This document shows positions 24,731 to 34,171 of a stretch of 64,000 nt of DNA, piece by piece. Made by a program: the position numbers and the translations under genes. The stretch's first letter is position 1; each line of letters begins with the position of its first letter. This DNA comes from Sphaerisporangium corydalis (GTDB lineage Bacteria > Actinomycetota > Actinomycetes > Streptosporangiales > Streptosporangiaceae): assembly GCF_025506355.1 (NCBI RefSeq), contig NZ_JANZYP010000006.1, positions 124,001 to 188,000 on the forward strand. Reading direction: 5' to 3'. The notes beneath the pieces were generated by a model that saw only the letters and a list, made by a program, of their open reading frames with translations, had not been told where the DNA came from and ran no database searches.

Positions 24731-26338
24731 TTTCGCCGGGTCGGGGCTTCGCGTGGGCGGTACGGTGCGCGTCGTGGTGGTGGTTCGGGCTGTAGTCGCT
24801 GCGGCCGTGGTGCCCCGGATGTCCGTGTGGTGGCTGCTCAGGCCGGTGGCGTCCACCCGGTAGCCGCCGGGGGTGGCGACCACCAGTACGGCCGGTCCGC
24901 TCGGGCGCCCGCACTTGCGCTCGCAGCCGGCCCAGTGCACGGGGAGCGCCCCGGGGCCAGTTGGGGCGCCGTCGAGGGCGATCGAGCGGGCGGCGTCCGC
25001 CTGGACGTCGGCCAGGGACTTGGCGCACCCGGGGCGGCCGGCGCACGCGGTGACCCCCGTCCACGGGGAAGCGGGGTCGATGACCAGCCCGGCCCCGGCC
25101 AGCTCGGACGACCACCGCTCGCCGTCGGCGCGGGAAAGCCCGGGTACGACGGCCCCGCGCCCGGGGGTCAGCCGGATCTCGCCCGCCCCGGCCTCGGCCG
25201 CCGCCGCCAGGACGTCCGCCTGCGCGGCCGTGAGGCGTCCGAGCGGCGCCATGACCACGAGCACGTGTTGGACGAGGCCCGGTGAGAGGGGCGGCGGAGT
25301 CGCTGCGGGGCTTGGTCGCGCTTCCGTCAGCTTCGCTCCCAGAGAAGGGGAGGCGGTGATGAGGCGGGCGGCGACGCGGGCCGGGCCGTCGTCGAGTTCG
25401 GACAGGCGCCAGGCGGCCGGGTTCCGCTCCGCGCGTTCGGCCAGGAAGGCCGAGGCCGCCGCGATCATCGCCGCCACACCCCGCGACAGCGCGACACGCA
25501 GACCGACATCCTCACCCCCCAGAAGCAGCGCCACCTCCCCGTCGCCGCCAGCGATGGAAGGGCCAGGCGGCGTCACGTCCGTCGCGCGATCGGTGGGGGG
25601 GTGGAGTGGTGTCATGTCCCTTGCGCAGTCGGTGGTGGAAGGGGTTGGTGGTGTCACGTCCCTTGTGCAGCCTGCGGTGGTAGGGCTTGGCGGGGGCGCT
25701 GCCGCATTCCTCGCGCGGCCGGTGGTGGAGGGGGGCGGTGGGGGGAGGGGGAGGAGGGTGATGTCGGGGGTGTAGGGCGGCATGTCGCCTCGGCCGTCGT
25801 CGATGGCGAACAGGAAGCGGCCCGGGAGGTCGGCGAGTTCGGGGACGTCGCAGAGGGCCTCGTCCAGGTCGTGGACGAGGGACGCCACCTCGATCAGCCC
25901 ATGCCCGTCCAGCCCGGCCATCGGCGAGGCCAGGATGTTGCGCACGCGCTCGTGGGACGCGGACGGCAGAAGCCCGGCGCCGGCCATCCGGGAGGCGAAC
26001 GCGGTCGCCCCGCCGCCGTCCAGCCCGCGCACCTGCACGTTGGCGCGGGAGGTGAGTTCGATCACCCCGGACCCCAGAGACGCGGCGGCGGCACCCAGTT
26101 CGCGGAGCCGCGCGGCGGTCAGCAGTCCCCCCGGCACCCGGACGCGCGCCACGGCCCCGTCCGCGGCCGAATGCGTCTGCAACGCCCCCGGACACGCGTC
26201 ACCCCGCTCCCGCCTGGAGGTCCCGGGCCGCTCCTGCCCCGGGTCTTCGGCCTGTTTCCGCTCTGGCGTCGTCCGTTCCGTCTGCCCGGAGGCGGGGGTG
26301 GGGTGGGTGGAAGAGGGTGAAAGGTCGCCAATGGCCAC
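24650..26338 (-). CDS. cobG: Precorrin-3B synthase CobG (nitrite/sulfite-reductase family)
   Basis: 562 residues if started at the GTG at 26336-26338; the start is uncertain and no strong binding site is seen. CobG is an oxygen-using iron-sulfur monooxygenase making precorrin-3B. It shows GVIELTSRANVQVRGL, RNILASPMAGLDGHGL, a second reductase-like half and the cluster cysteines in TACAGRPGCAKSLADV and HWAGCERKCGRPSGP. Two expansions stand out: a Pro/Thr-rich linker of about 14-residue repeats between the halves, and a repetitive Gly/Ser/Thr tail. Family members are nearer 400-450 residues. The open frame continues 4 kb upstream antisense to cobN, which is not coding. CobG marks the aerobic route. 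Confidence 0.88.
   Translation of the reverse strand: MAIGDLSPSSTHPTPASGQTERTTPERKQAEDPGQERPGTSRRERGDACPGALQTHSAADGAVARVRVPGGLLTAARLRELGAAAASLGSGVIELTSRANVQVRGLDGGGATAFASRMAGAGLLPSASHERVRNILASPMAGLDGHGLIEVASLVHDLDEALCDVPELADLPGRFLFAIDDGRGDMPPYTPDITLLPLPPPPPSTTGRARNAAAPPPSPTTAGCTRDVTPPTPSTTDCARDMTPLHPPTDRATDVTPPGPSIAGGDGEVALLLGGEDVGLRVALSRGVAAMIAAASAFLAERAERNPAAWRLSELDDGPARVAARLITASPSLGAKLTEARPSPAATPPPLSPGLVQHVLVVMAPLGRLTAAQADVLAAAAEAGAGEIRLTPGRGAVVPGLSRADGERWSSELAGAGLVIDPASPWTGVTACAGRPGCAKSLADVQADAARSIALDGAPTGPGALPVHWAGCERKCGRPSGPAVLVVATPGGYRVDATGLSSHHTDIRGTTAAATTARTTTTTRTVPPTRSPDPAKAGVHDGGSVTGAGSATGTGSVTGAGP
25569..25736 (-). repeat. ~42-bp degenerate repeat x4 in the cobG linker
   Basis: Units of 39, 42, 42 and 45 bp lie at 25569, 25608, 25650 and 25692. 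They encode variants of a Thr-Thr-x-Cys/Arg-x-Arg-Asp-Val/Met-Thr-Pro-Pro motif. All lengths are multiples of three, so the frame is kept. Confidence 0.75.
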
Positions 26339-26388
26339 GAGCAGGATGTTAACCCCACTTCTCGCATTAAGTCGGACTCCGTGATCTG

Positions 26389-26550
26389 ATGGGGTCGACG
26401 GCACAAGGAGGAAGCCGGTGTGAATCCGGCGCGGTCCCGCCACTGTCACCGGGGAGCGAACCCCACCCAAGGCCACGGTCCTGCGATGGACGGGAAGGCC
26501 GGGGTGAGCGTCGATCCGGAAGCCAGGAGACTCCACGCCGTGTGACCCAT
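26389..26550 (+). promoter_or_regulatory. Cobalamin riboswitch upstream of cobN
   Basis: Canonical elements in order are GGAAGCCGGTGTGAATCCGG (26410-26429), the B12 box CCGCCACTGTCACC, GGGGAGCGAACCCC and GGAAGCCAGGAGAC. The closing helix can form between 26389-26402 and 26537-26550. A CGGGG/CCCCG hairpin at 26555-26570 follows, next to the cobN binding site (GTGAGGAT), and is a candidate expression platform. The match is stronger than that of the cbtB riboswitch. Confidence 0.95.
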
Positions 26551-26584
26551 GACCCGGGGCGCGGACCCCGAGTGAGGATGTGCC

Positions 26585-29500
26585 GTGCGCCGTCTCCCCG
26601 TTCTGCTGCTGTCGACCTCCGACACCGACCTGCTCAGCGCCCGCGCGAGCGGTGCCGCGTACCGGCTCGGCAACCCCGCCCGCCTCGCGCCCGAGGACCT
26701 CACCCCCCTGCTGGACGGCGTCGAGCTCGTCGTGGTCCGGCTGCTGGGCGGGAGGCGCTTCTGGGAGGAGGGGCTGGACTTCCTGCTGCGAGGCCCCCGC
26801 CCGGTCGTCGTCCTCGGCGGCGAGCAGGCCCCGGACGCCGAGCTGATGGAGCTGTCCACCGTCCCGGGCGGCGTGGTCGCCGAGGCGCACGCCTACCTGT
26901 CCCACGGTGGTCCGGCGAACCTGGACGAGCTGTTCCGGTTCCTGTCCGACACCGTCCTGCTCACCGGGCACGGCTTCGCCCCGCCCGCACCGACCCCGTC
27001 CTGGGGCCTCCTGGACCGCACGACCGTGAACCGTACGACCACAGACCGCACGACCACAGACCGCACGACCGCGGACCGTGCGACCGCGGACCGTGCGACC
27101 GCGGACCGTGCGACCGCGGACCGTGCGACCGCGGACCGTGCGACCGCGGACCGCACCAACCTGGACCCCACGACCACCCCGGACCTCGCCACGACCCTGG
27201 ACCGAACCGCCTCGGACCGCGCCCCCGAAGGCGGCGTGGGTAGGCCCGTGGTCGGGGTGCTCTACTACCGGGCGCATCATGTGGCGGGGAACACCGGTTT
27301 CGTCGAGGCGTTGTGTGCCGCGATCGAGGACGCCGGGGGCCGCGCGCTGCCCGTCTACTGCGCGTCGTTGCGGACCGCCGAGCCCGCCCTGCTCGACGCG
27401 CTCGGCACGGTGGACGCCCTGGTCGTGACGGTGCTCGCGGCCGGCGGCACCCGTCCCGCGACCGCGTCGGCGGGCGGGGACGACGAGGCGTGGGACGTGG
27501 GCGCGCTGGCCGGCCTCGACGTGCCCATCCTGCAAGGCTTGTGCCTGACCGGGGACCGCGAGACGTGGCTGGCGAGCGACGAAGGGCTGTCCCCGCTGGA
27601 CGCCGCCTCCCAGGTGGCCATCCCGGAGTTCGACGGCCGCATCATCACCGTGCCGTTCTCCTTCAAGGAGGTCGACGAGGACGGCCTGACCGTCTACGTG
27701 GCCGACCCGGAACGCGCGGCCCGCGTCGCGGGCATCGCCGTGCGGCACGCCGCCCTGCGGCACGTCCCCGCACGGGACAAACGGATCGCCGTGATGCTGT
27801 CGGCCTACCCGACCAAGCACGCGCGCATCGGCAACGCGGTCGGCCTGGACACCCCCGCCAGCGTCGTCCGCATGCTGGCCGCCTTCCGCGCCGCCGGGTA
27901 CGACATCGGGCCCGACGGCGAGGGCGGCCTCCCTGGTGTGGCCGAGCAGGACGGCGACGCGCTCGTCCACGCGCTCATCGCGGCCGGCGGCCAGGACCAG
28001 GACTGGCTCACCGAGGAGCAGCTCGCCGGCAACCCGGTGCGGATCTCCGCCGCGAGCTACCGCGCCTGGTACGCCACCCTCCCGGGGGATCTCCGCGCGC
28101 GGATGGAGCGCCACTGGGGCCCGCCGCCCGGCGAGCTGTTCGTGGACCGGTCGCATGACCCGGACGGGGAGATCGTCCTGGCGGCGCTGCGGTCCGGCAA
28201 CGTGGTCGTGATGGTGCAGCCGCCGCGCGGGTTCGGCGAGAACCCCATCGCGATCTACCACGATCCCGACCTTCCGCCCAGCCATCACTACCTGGCCGCC
28301 TACCGGTGGCTCCAGGACGGGTTCGGCGCGCACGCGGTGGTGCACGTCGGCAAGCACGGCAACCTGGAGTGGCTGCCGGGTAAATCGGCTGGAATGTCCG
28401 CGTCCTGCGGGCCGGACGCGGCGCTCGGCGACCTGCCGCTGATCTACCCGTTCCTGGTGAACGACCCGGGGGAGGGCACGCAGGCCAAGCGCCGCGCCCA
28501 CGCCACCCTCGTCGACCACCTGGTGCCCCCGATGGCCCGCGCCGACTCCTACGGCGACCTGGCGCGCCTGGAGCAGCTCCTGGACGAGCACGCCTCCATC
28601 GCCGCCATGGACCCGGCCAAGCTGCCCGCGATCCGGGCCCAGATCTGGACGCTCATCCAGGCGGCCAGGCTGGACCACGACCTCGGGCTCGCCGACCGGC
28701 CGCACGACGCCGAGTTCGACGACTTCCTGCTGCACGTCGACGGCTGGCTGTGCGAGGTCAAGGACGTGCAGATCCGGGACGGCCTGCACGTGCTCGGCCA
28801 GGCGCCCGAGGGGCGGGCCCGTGTGGACCTGGTGCTGGCGATGCTGCGCGCCCGGCAGATGTGGGCGGGGAACGAGGCCCTGCCGGGCATGCGCGAGGCG
28901 CTCGGCCTGGCCGAGGACGGCAGCGCGGGCCGCACGAGCACCGACGAGGCCGAGACGCTCGCGGCGGCGCTCGTCGAGGGCATGGAGGCCCGCGCCTGGG
29001 ACCCCCGCGCCGCCCCCGAGGTCAGCGCCGCCGTACTCGGCCCACCGCCGGCCGACCACGCGGTGGGGACCGTGGCGGGCGAACGGGAAACCGGCCCGAG
29101 CGACCACGCGCCGGAGAGCGAGCCGAGCGGCGGCGGGGCCGGGGTGGCGCTGGTGGTGCGGATCCTGGAGTTCGCGGCCACCGAGATCGTGCCCCGGCTG
29201 GCCAGGACGACCGACGAGATGGCCATGGTGCTGCACGCCCTGGACGGCGGGTACGTGCCCGCCGGGCCCAGCGGTTCGCCGTTGCGCGGCCTGATCAACG
29301 TGCTCCCCACCGGCCGCAACTTCTACTCCGTCGACCCCAAGGCGGTGCCGAGCCGCCTGGCCTGGGAGACCGGCCAGGCGATGGCCGACTCGCTGCTCGC
29401 GCGCTACCGCGCCGACACCGGCGACTGGCCGCGTTCGGTGGGCCTGTCCATCTGGGGGACCAGCGCGATGCGCACCTCCGGCGACGACGTGGCCGAGGTG

Positions 29501-30508
29501 CTGGCGCTCCTCGGCGTCCGGCCGGTCTGGGACGAGGCGTCGCGGCGGGTCACCGGCCTCGCGCCCCTCCCGGCCGAGGAGCTCGGACGCCCCCGCGTGG
29601 ACGTGACCGTCCGGATCAGCGGTTTCTTCCGTGACGCGTTCCCGCACGTGGTCGTCATGCTGGACGACGCGGTACGGCTGGTCGCCGGCCTCGACGAACC
29701 TGACGAGGTCAACTTCGTGCGGGCGCACGTGACGGCCGACCGCGCCGCGCACGGGGACGAGCGCCGCGCCACCACCCGGGTGTTCGGCTCCCGGCCTGGG
29801 GCGTACGGCGCCGGGCTGCTGCCGCTGATCGACAGCCGGAACTGGCGCGACGACGCCGACCTGGCCGAGGTGTACGCGGTATGGGGCGGTTTCGCGTACG
29901 GCAGGGACATGGACGGCACCCCCGCCCGCCAGGACATGGAGGCCGCCTACCGGCGCATCGCGGTGGCCGCCAAGAACATCGACACCCGCGAGCACGACAT
30001 CGCCGACTCCGACGACTACTTCCAGTACCACGGTGGCATGATCGCCACCGTGCGCGCCCTGACCGGGAAGGCGCCGGCCGCCTACATCGGCGACAGCACC
30101 CGGCCCGACGCGGTCCGCACCCGCACCCTGTCGGAGGAGACGGCGCGGATCTTCCGCGCCCGGGTGGTGAACCCGCGCTGGGTGGCGGCGATGCGCCGGC
30201 ACGGGTACAAGGGGGCGTTCGAGCTGGCGGCGACCGTCGACTACCTGTTCGGGTACGACGCCACCACCGGGGTGGTGGCCGACTGGATGTACGACACGCT
30301 CACCGCGACCTACGTCCTGGACCCGGAGAACCAGCGGTTCCTCGCCGAGTCCAACCCGTGGGCCCTGCACGGCATGGCCGAGCGGCTGCTGGAGGCGGCG
30401 GGGCGCGGCATGTGGGAGCACCCGGACCCCGACATCCTGCGCGACCTGCAGGAGGTCTACCTCAAGGTCGAGGGCGACATCGAGGGCGGCGCGACCGACC
30501 CGTCCTGA
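26585..30508 (+). CDS. cobN: Cobaltochelatase large subunit CobN
   Basis: 1307 residues from a GTG at 26585. It is the porphyrin-binding subunit that, with the fused I/D partner, inserts cobalt using ATP. CobN/BchH motifs include ILQGLCLTGDRETW, AVMLSAYPTKHARIGNAVGL, VVHVGKHGNLEWLPGKS, LPTGRNFYSVDPKAVPSRLA, GLSIWGTSAMRTSGDDVAEV and WMYDTLTATYVLDPENQRFL. Residues 144-193 are ten pentapeptide repeats (D/N-R-T/A-T-x) placed in an N-terminal loop. A second poorly conserved stretch lies near 820-850. It is controlled by the riboswitch directly upstream. Confidence 0.96.
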   Translation: MRRLPVLLLSTSDTDLLSARASGAAYRLGNPARLAPEDLTPLLDGVELVVVRLLGGRRFWEEGLDFLLRGPRPVVVLGGEQAPDAELMELSTVPGGVVAEAHAYLSHGGPANLDELFRFLSDTVLLTGHGFAPPAPTPSWGLLDRTTVNRTTTDRTTTDRTTADRATADRATADRATADRATADRATADRTNLDPTTTPDLATTLDRTASDRAPEGGVGRPVVGVLYYRAHHVAGNTGFVEALCAAIEDAGGRALPVYCASLRTAEPALLDALGTVDALVVTVLAAGGTRPATASAGGDDEAWDVGALAGLDVPILQGLCLTGDRETWLASDEGLSPLDAASQVAIPEFDGRIITVPFSFKEVDEDGLTVYVADPERAARVAGIAVRHAALRHVPARDKRIAVMLSAYPTKHARIGNAVGLDTPASVVRMLAAFRAAGYDIGPDGEGGLPGVAEQDGDALVHALIAAGGQDQDWLTEEQLAGNPVRISAASYRAWYATLPGDLRARMERHWGPPPGELFVDRSHDPDGEIVLAALRSGNVVVMVQPPRGFGENPIAIYHDPDLPPSHHYLAAYRWLQDGFGAHAVVHVGKHGNLEWLPGKSAGMSASCGPDAALGDLPLIYPFLVNDPGEGTQAKRRAHATLVDHLVPPMARADSYGDLARLEQLLDEHASIAAMDPAKLPAIRAQIWTLIQAARLDHDLGLADRPHDAEFDDFLLHVDGWLCEVKDVQIRDGLHVLGQAPEGRARVDLVLAMLRARQMWAGNEALPGMREALGLAEDGSAGRTSTDEAETLAAALVEGMEARAWDPRAAPEVSAAVLGPPPADHAVGTVAGERETGPSDHAPESEPSGGGAGVALVVRILEFAATEIVPRLARTTDEMAMVLHALDGGYVPAGPSGSPLRGLINVLPTGRNFYSVDPKAVPSRLAWETGQAMADSLLARYRADTGDWPRSVGLSIWGTSAMRTSGDDVAEVLALLGVRPVWDEASRRVTGLAPLPAEELGRPRVDVTVRISGFFRDAFPHVVVMLDDAVRLVAGLDEPDEVNFVRAHVTADRAAHGDERRATTRVFGSRPGAYGAGLLPLIDSRNWRDDADLAEVYAVWGGFAYGRDMDGTPARQDMEAAYRRIAVAAKNIDTREHDIADSDDYFQYHGGMIATVRALTGKAPAAYIGDSTRPDAVRTRTLSEETARIFRARVVNPRWVAAMRRHGYKGAFELAATVDYLFGYDATTGVVADWMYDTLTATYVLDPENQRFLAESNPWALHGMAERLLEAAGRGMWEHPDPDILRDLQEVYLKVEGDIEGGATDPS
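27014..27163 (+). repeat. 15-bp tandem repeat x10 in cobN
   Basis: Ten contiguous in-frame 15-bp units fill 27014-27163. Five in the middle (27074-27148) are identical copies of GACCGTGCGACCGCG, and the flanking units differ by one to four bases. They encode D/N-R-T/A-T-x pentapeptides. Perfect identity of the central copies points to recent expansion or homogenisation. Confidence 0.95.
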
Positions 30509-30694
30509 ACGCGACCGGCCCGTCCTGAGTGGGAACGGCCCTTCGCCGGCGGTGCGGACCCGCCTGACCTGGGCGATCCCTCCTGGACAGGCGGCCCCTT
30601 CTGAGCGGCGCGGCCCGGATCAGGGTAGGGATCCCTGCGCCGGGCCCGCCGCCCGCGCGGGGACCGGGCGGGGCGGGCCGGCGCTGGGGGGAAC

Positions 30695-32524
30695 ATGACG
30701 ACGACACCGATCGCCGACTACGCGCTGCTGTCCGACCGGCACTCGGCCGCCCTGGTGTCCAAGGACGGGTCGGTCGACTGGATGTGCATGCCCCGGTTCG
30801 ACAGCCCGTCGGTGTTCGCCGGGCTCCTGGACGACGACGCGGGCTCGTGGTCCATGCGCCCGAGCGGCCCGTTCGCCGTCACGCGGCGGTACGTGGACGC
30901 GACGATGGTGCTGGAGACGACGTTCGAGGCCGAGCACGGCACGCTCGTGCTGACCGACGCGCTGGTGATCGGCGACGACCCCGACGTGCACCGCCTCGGG
31001 GTGGGCGCCCCCCACGTGCTCGCCCGGTCCGCCGCCTGCGTGCGCGGGTCGGTGGAGCTGGAGGTCCGGTACGGGCCGAGGCCGGAGTACGGGCTGGTCG
31101 TCCCGCTGCTCTGCGCGGAGCAAGGCGGCGTACGGGCCAGGGGCGGGCCGGACCGGCTCGCGCTGTCGGCCCCGGTGGAGATGACCATCGCCGGGCAGCG
31201 CGCGAGGGCGACGGTGCCGATGCGGGAGGGGACGACGCTGCGGTTCGCGATGCACTGGAACAGCGCGAGCGACCCGGCGCCGTACCTCTGGGACGACGCC
31301 GAGATCGCCGCCGGCCTGGAGACGACGGTGAAGGGGTGGCAGGCCTGGTCGGACGCCCACCAGCGGTACACCGGGCCGTACCGCGAGATGGTGAGCCGCT
31401 CAGGGCGGGTGCTGCAGGCGCTGAGCTTCCAGCCCACCGGCGCCATCGTGGCCGCGCCGACCACCTCGCTGCCGGAGACCGCCGGCGGGGAGCGCAACTG
31501 GGACTACCGCTACGCCTGGGTCCGTGACGCGAGCTTCACCATGAACGCCCTGTGGGTGGCGGCGTGCCCCGACGAGGCCGACGACTTCCTCGCCTGCATG
31601 ACGACCGCCGCCGCGACCTACGAGCCGGAGCGGGCCCTGCAGATCGTCTTCGGCATCGGCTGCGAGCACGACCTCACCGAGCGCGAGCTGACGCACCTGC
31701 GCGGATGGCGCGGCAGCGCCCCCGTCCGGGTCGGGAACGACGCGTGGCGGCAACCTCAGGTGGACGTGTACGGCGAGCTGCTGGACGCCGTGCACCTCCT
31801 GGCCGGCCAGCTCGGCGCGTTCGAGCCGCAGGTCCGCACGTTCCTGGTCGCCCTCGCCGACGCGGCCGTCACCCAGTGGCGCGACCCCGACCACGGTATC
31901 TGGGAGATCCGGGGCCGCCGCCGGCACTACCTGTATTCCAAGGTGATGTGCTGGGTGGCGGTCGACCGGGCCATCTCCCTGGCGGACCGCCTGGACGCCG
32001 GGCACCGCGTCGGCGGCTGGCGCGCCGCGCGGGAGGAGATCCGCGAGACGATCCTGCGCGAGGGCTGGAACGAGGAGGCCGGCGCCTACACCCAGGCGTT
32101 CGGGTCGCCCGACCTGGACGCGTCCGCGCTGATGATGCCCATCGTCGGGTTCCTGCCCGCCACCGACCCCCGGATGCTCGCCACCATCGAGGCCGTCGGC
32201 ACCCGCCTGGCCGGCCAGGACGGCCTGGTGTACCGCTACCGGACCGGCGACGGGTTCGCCGGGGAGGAGGGGGCGTTCCTGCTGTGCACGTTCTGGCTCG
32301 CCCACGCGCTGGCGCTGGCCGGACGGACGGCGCAAGCGCGGGAGGTGTTCGAGCGGGCGGCGGCGTTCGCCAACGACCTCGGCCTGCTGTCGGAGGAGGT
32401 GTGCCCGCGCACCCACGAGCTGCTCGGCAACTTCCCGCAGGCCTTCAGCCATATCGGGCTGGTCAACGCCGCCTGGGCGATCGCCGTCGCCGAGGAACCC
32501 GGCGGCCCGGATCCGGCCTGCTGA
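30695..32524 (+). CDS. Glycoside hydrolase family 15 protein (glucoamylase/trehalase type)
   Basis: 609 residues. The N-terminal beta domain begins [20 protein letters not shown], typical of the trehalase-like GH15 group. The alpha/alpha barrel follows with [20 protein letters not shown] and the C-terminal signature [20 protein letters not shown]. No signal peptide, so it should act on cytoplasmic alpha-glucosides; trehalose and maltodextrins are the usual substrates of such enzymes. The promoter should lie in the 186-base gap after cobN. It shows no operon link to the cob genes. Exact specificity cannot be read from sequence. Confidence 0.92.
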   Translation: MTTTPIADYALLSDRHSAALVSKDGSVDWMCMPRFDSPSVFAGLLDDDAGSWSMRPSGPFAVTRRYVDATMVLETTFEAEHGTLVLTDALVIGDDPDVHRLGVGAPHVLARSAACVRGSVELEVRYGPRPEYGLVVPLLCAEQGGVRARGGPDRLALSAPVEMTIAGQRARATVPMREGTTLRFAMHWNSASDPAPYLWDDAEIAAGLETTVKGWQAWSDAHQRYTGPYREMVSRSGRVLQALSFQPTGAIVAAPTTSLPETAGGERNWDYRYAWVRDASFTMNALWVAACPDEADDFLACMTTAAATYEPERALQIVFGIGCEHDLTERELTHLRGWRGSAPVRVGNDAWRQPQVDVYGELLDAVHLLAGQLGAFEPQVRTFLVALADAAVTQWRDPDHGIWEIRGRRRHYLYSKVMCWVAVDRAISLADRLDAGHRVGGWRAAREEIRETILREGWNEEAGAYTQAFGSPDLDASALMMPIVGFLPATDPRMLATIEAVGTRLAGQDGLVYRYRTGDGFAGEEGAFLLCTFWLAHALALAGRTAQAREVFERAAAFANDLGLLSEEVCPRTHELLGNFPQAFSHIGLVNAAWAIAVAEEPGGPDPAC

Positions 32525-32601
32525 TCCCGATCGAGCACCAGGTTGACGGCCGATTCCGAAAGATCCCCACGGGCGCGGTGATCAAGCGCGAAGATGTCCG
32601 C

Positions 32602-33225
32602 ATGATGCGCCGGGAGACTCCGTGGGGCACGTGGGCACCAGCCGCGATCGCGGAGGTCGCCGCGCTCTTCTCCCCCCTGCCGGTCCGATGGTGGGTCGCC
32701 GGGGGATACGCCATCGAGCTGGCCGCCGGGCGCTCGTTCCGCGAGCACTGGGACATCGACCTGCTGCTGCTCCGCCGCGACCAGCTCGCCGCGCAGCGGG
32801 CGATGCCGCACTGGGAGTGGTGGGCGGCCGACCCGCCGGGGGTGCTCCGCCCCTGGGCGCCGGACGAGATCCTGCCCGGCACCGTGCACGACATCTGGTG
32901 CCGTCCCGGTCCCGCCGAGCCCTGGCGGATCCAGGTGATGCTCGACGAGTCCGACGGCGACGAGTGGGTGTCGCGGCGCGACCCCCGGGTCCGGCGCCCC
33001 GTCGACCTGCTGGGGCTGGTCTCGCCGGACGGCATCCCCTACCTGGCCCCCGAGGTGCAGCTCTTCTACAAGGCCAAGCGGCCCCGCGCCAAGGATGAGC
33101 AGGACTTCGCCGAGATCCTTCCGTCCCTCGGCGAGGAGCGGCGCGCCTGGCTGGCGGGCGTCATCGGCCAGGTGTACGGCGACCACCCGTGGACGGCCCG
33201 CCTCGAAGAGTCCCCGGCGGGGTGA
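32602..33225 (+). CDS. Nucleotidyltransferase-like protein (aminoglycoside adenylyltransferase type)
   Basis: 207 residues; ATG at 32602, with a second ATG codon next to it. The core WWVAGGYAIELAAGRSFREH followed by WDIDLLLLRRDQ is the minimal nucleotidyltransferase motif (G-G-x..., then D-x-D), as in ANT(2'')-like proteins and their housekeeping relatives. LAPEVQLFYKAKRPRAKDEQ near the C-terminus is shared by this group. Many actinomycete members have no proven resistance role; the substrate is unknown. It stands alone, 77 bases after the GH15 gene. Confidence 0.8.
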   Translation: MMRRETPWGTWAPAAIAEVAALFSPLPVRWWVAGGYAIELAAGRSFREHWDIDLLLLRRDQLAAQRAMPHWEWWAADPPGVLRPWAPDEILPGTVHDIWCRPGPAEPWRIQVMLDESDGDEWVSRRDPRVRRPVDLLGLVSPDGIPYLAPEVQLFYKAKRPRAKDEQDFAEILPSLGEERRAWLAGVIGQVYGDHPWTARLEESPAG

Positions 33226-33259
33226 GCGCCCGTAGTGGCCGTCCCCCGTGCTCACGGGG

Positions 33260-34171
33260 TCAGCTGCGCAGGGAGACCGTCCTGGTGCCCGCGTAGGTGG
33301 TGTGGGAGGTGACCGACGAGGGGGTGCGCAGGCCGGGATTGGCGAGGAACAGGTTCCTGACCAGGGAGAACGGCCCGCCGTCGCTTTCGGCCTCCGCGAC
33401 CGAGTCCAGCAGCTTGAGCTCGGAGTCGTGCAGGTCCTTGTGGAACCGCTCGGCGAGGTCCCAGCCGTCCCACGGCAGCACCTCGACCTTGTTCAGCGCC
33501 GCCAGGTCGCGTACGACGTTGCTCTGCACGAAGTCCATCCCGGACAGGCCGATGGTCGACACCCCGTACGTCGCCGGGTCGGCGCCCTCGGACCGGCAGG
33601 CCCGCCAGGCCTTGCCCGCGACCAGGAAGCCGTCCCTGGGCACGTCCATCGGGTCGAAGGAGATCTTGAACGCCTCCATCAGCTCCGGCGCGGGAAGCTG
33701 CGCGTCGACCAGCGTCCAGCCCTTCTCGGCGTGCCAGTACTCGGCGACCCAGTGGTCCTCGTTGAGCCCGGTGAGGAAGTACGCGGCGAAGCCGCACCGG
33801 ATCCGGGCGGGGGTGCCGGTGCTCCGCAGCAGGGAGCACAGCAGGAGGGCGAAGTCACGGCAGGTCCCGGCGAACCGCTTGGCGGGCGGCCGGGCGACGG
33901 TGAGGGGCGTGTCGTTCCGCTCGGTGATGATGCTCAGGATGGCCGAGACGTACCGCGTCTCCGCTTCGTTCTTCCGGTTGTCCGGGAGGGTGAAGCCGAA
34001 GAGCGAGGTCTCTTCGCGATGAATGAGTAGGTTTCGTACTATTAGGGCAAGCTCGGCCGGATCTGATGGAATGCCATCCAGCCTGCTGAGATCTCCGGGG
34101 TCGCTGAAAACGCTGTGAGCGAGATAGAAGGCCCGCTCCTCCGCCTCGAGCGCGTGATGTGCGTCGGCCAT
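33260..34171 (-). CDS. Transglutaminase-like cysteine protease-fold protein
   Basis: 303 residues. The catalytic triad of the transglutaminase-like fold is visible: Cys in KRFAGTCRDFALLLCSLLRS, His in TGLNEDHWVAEYWHAEKGW and Asp in WTLVDAQLPAPELM. No signal peptide, so a cytoplasmic protease, amidase or structural role is possible; the substrate is unknown. The first 50 codons (34021-34171) use noticeably more A/T-ending codons than neighbouring genes. The AT-rich region 34172-34270 probably contains its promoter. Confidence 0.85.
   Translation of the reverse strand: MADAHHALEAEERAFYLAHSVFSDPGDLSRLDGIPSDPAELALIVRNLLIHREETSLFGFTLPDNRKNEAETRYVSAILSIITERNDTPLTVARPPAKRFAGTCRDFALLLCSLLRSTGTPARIRCGFAAYFLTGLNEDHWVAEYWHAEKGWTLVDAQLPAPELMEAFKISFDPMDVPRDGFLVAGKAWRACRSEGADPATYGVSTIGLSGMDFVQSNVVRDLAALNKVEVLPWDGWDLAERFHKDLHDSELKLLDSVAEAESDGGPFSLVRNLFLANPGLRTPSSVTSHTTYAGTRTVSLRS

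Noticed and set aside
27014-27163. CRISPR-like array
   Set aside because: Units are 15 bp, contiguous and without spacers, and lie in frame inside cobN; no cas genes nearby.
26893-27192. Minus-strand frame encoding VARSA-type repeats
   Set aside because: It is the complement of the cobN 15-bp array. Repeats whose period is a multiple of three stay open in several frames.
26339-30421. Minus-strand open frame continuing 4 kb upstream of cobG, opposite cobN
   Set aside because: It is the antisense of cobN, whose protein matches its family throughout. The minus-strand translation is low-complexity Arg/Gly/Val/His with no domain. Only the part up to 26338 reads as CobG.
32602-33225. Aminoglycoside resistance gene
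   Set aside because: The nucleotidyltransferase motif is shared by many housekeeping proteins, and no resistance or mobile context is present; only the fold is claimed.
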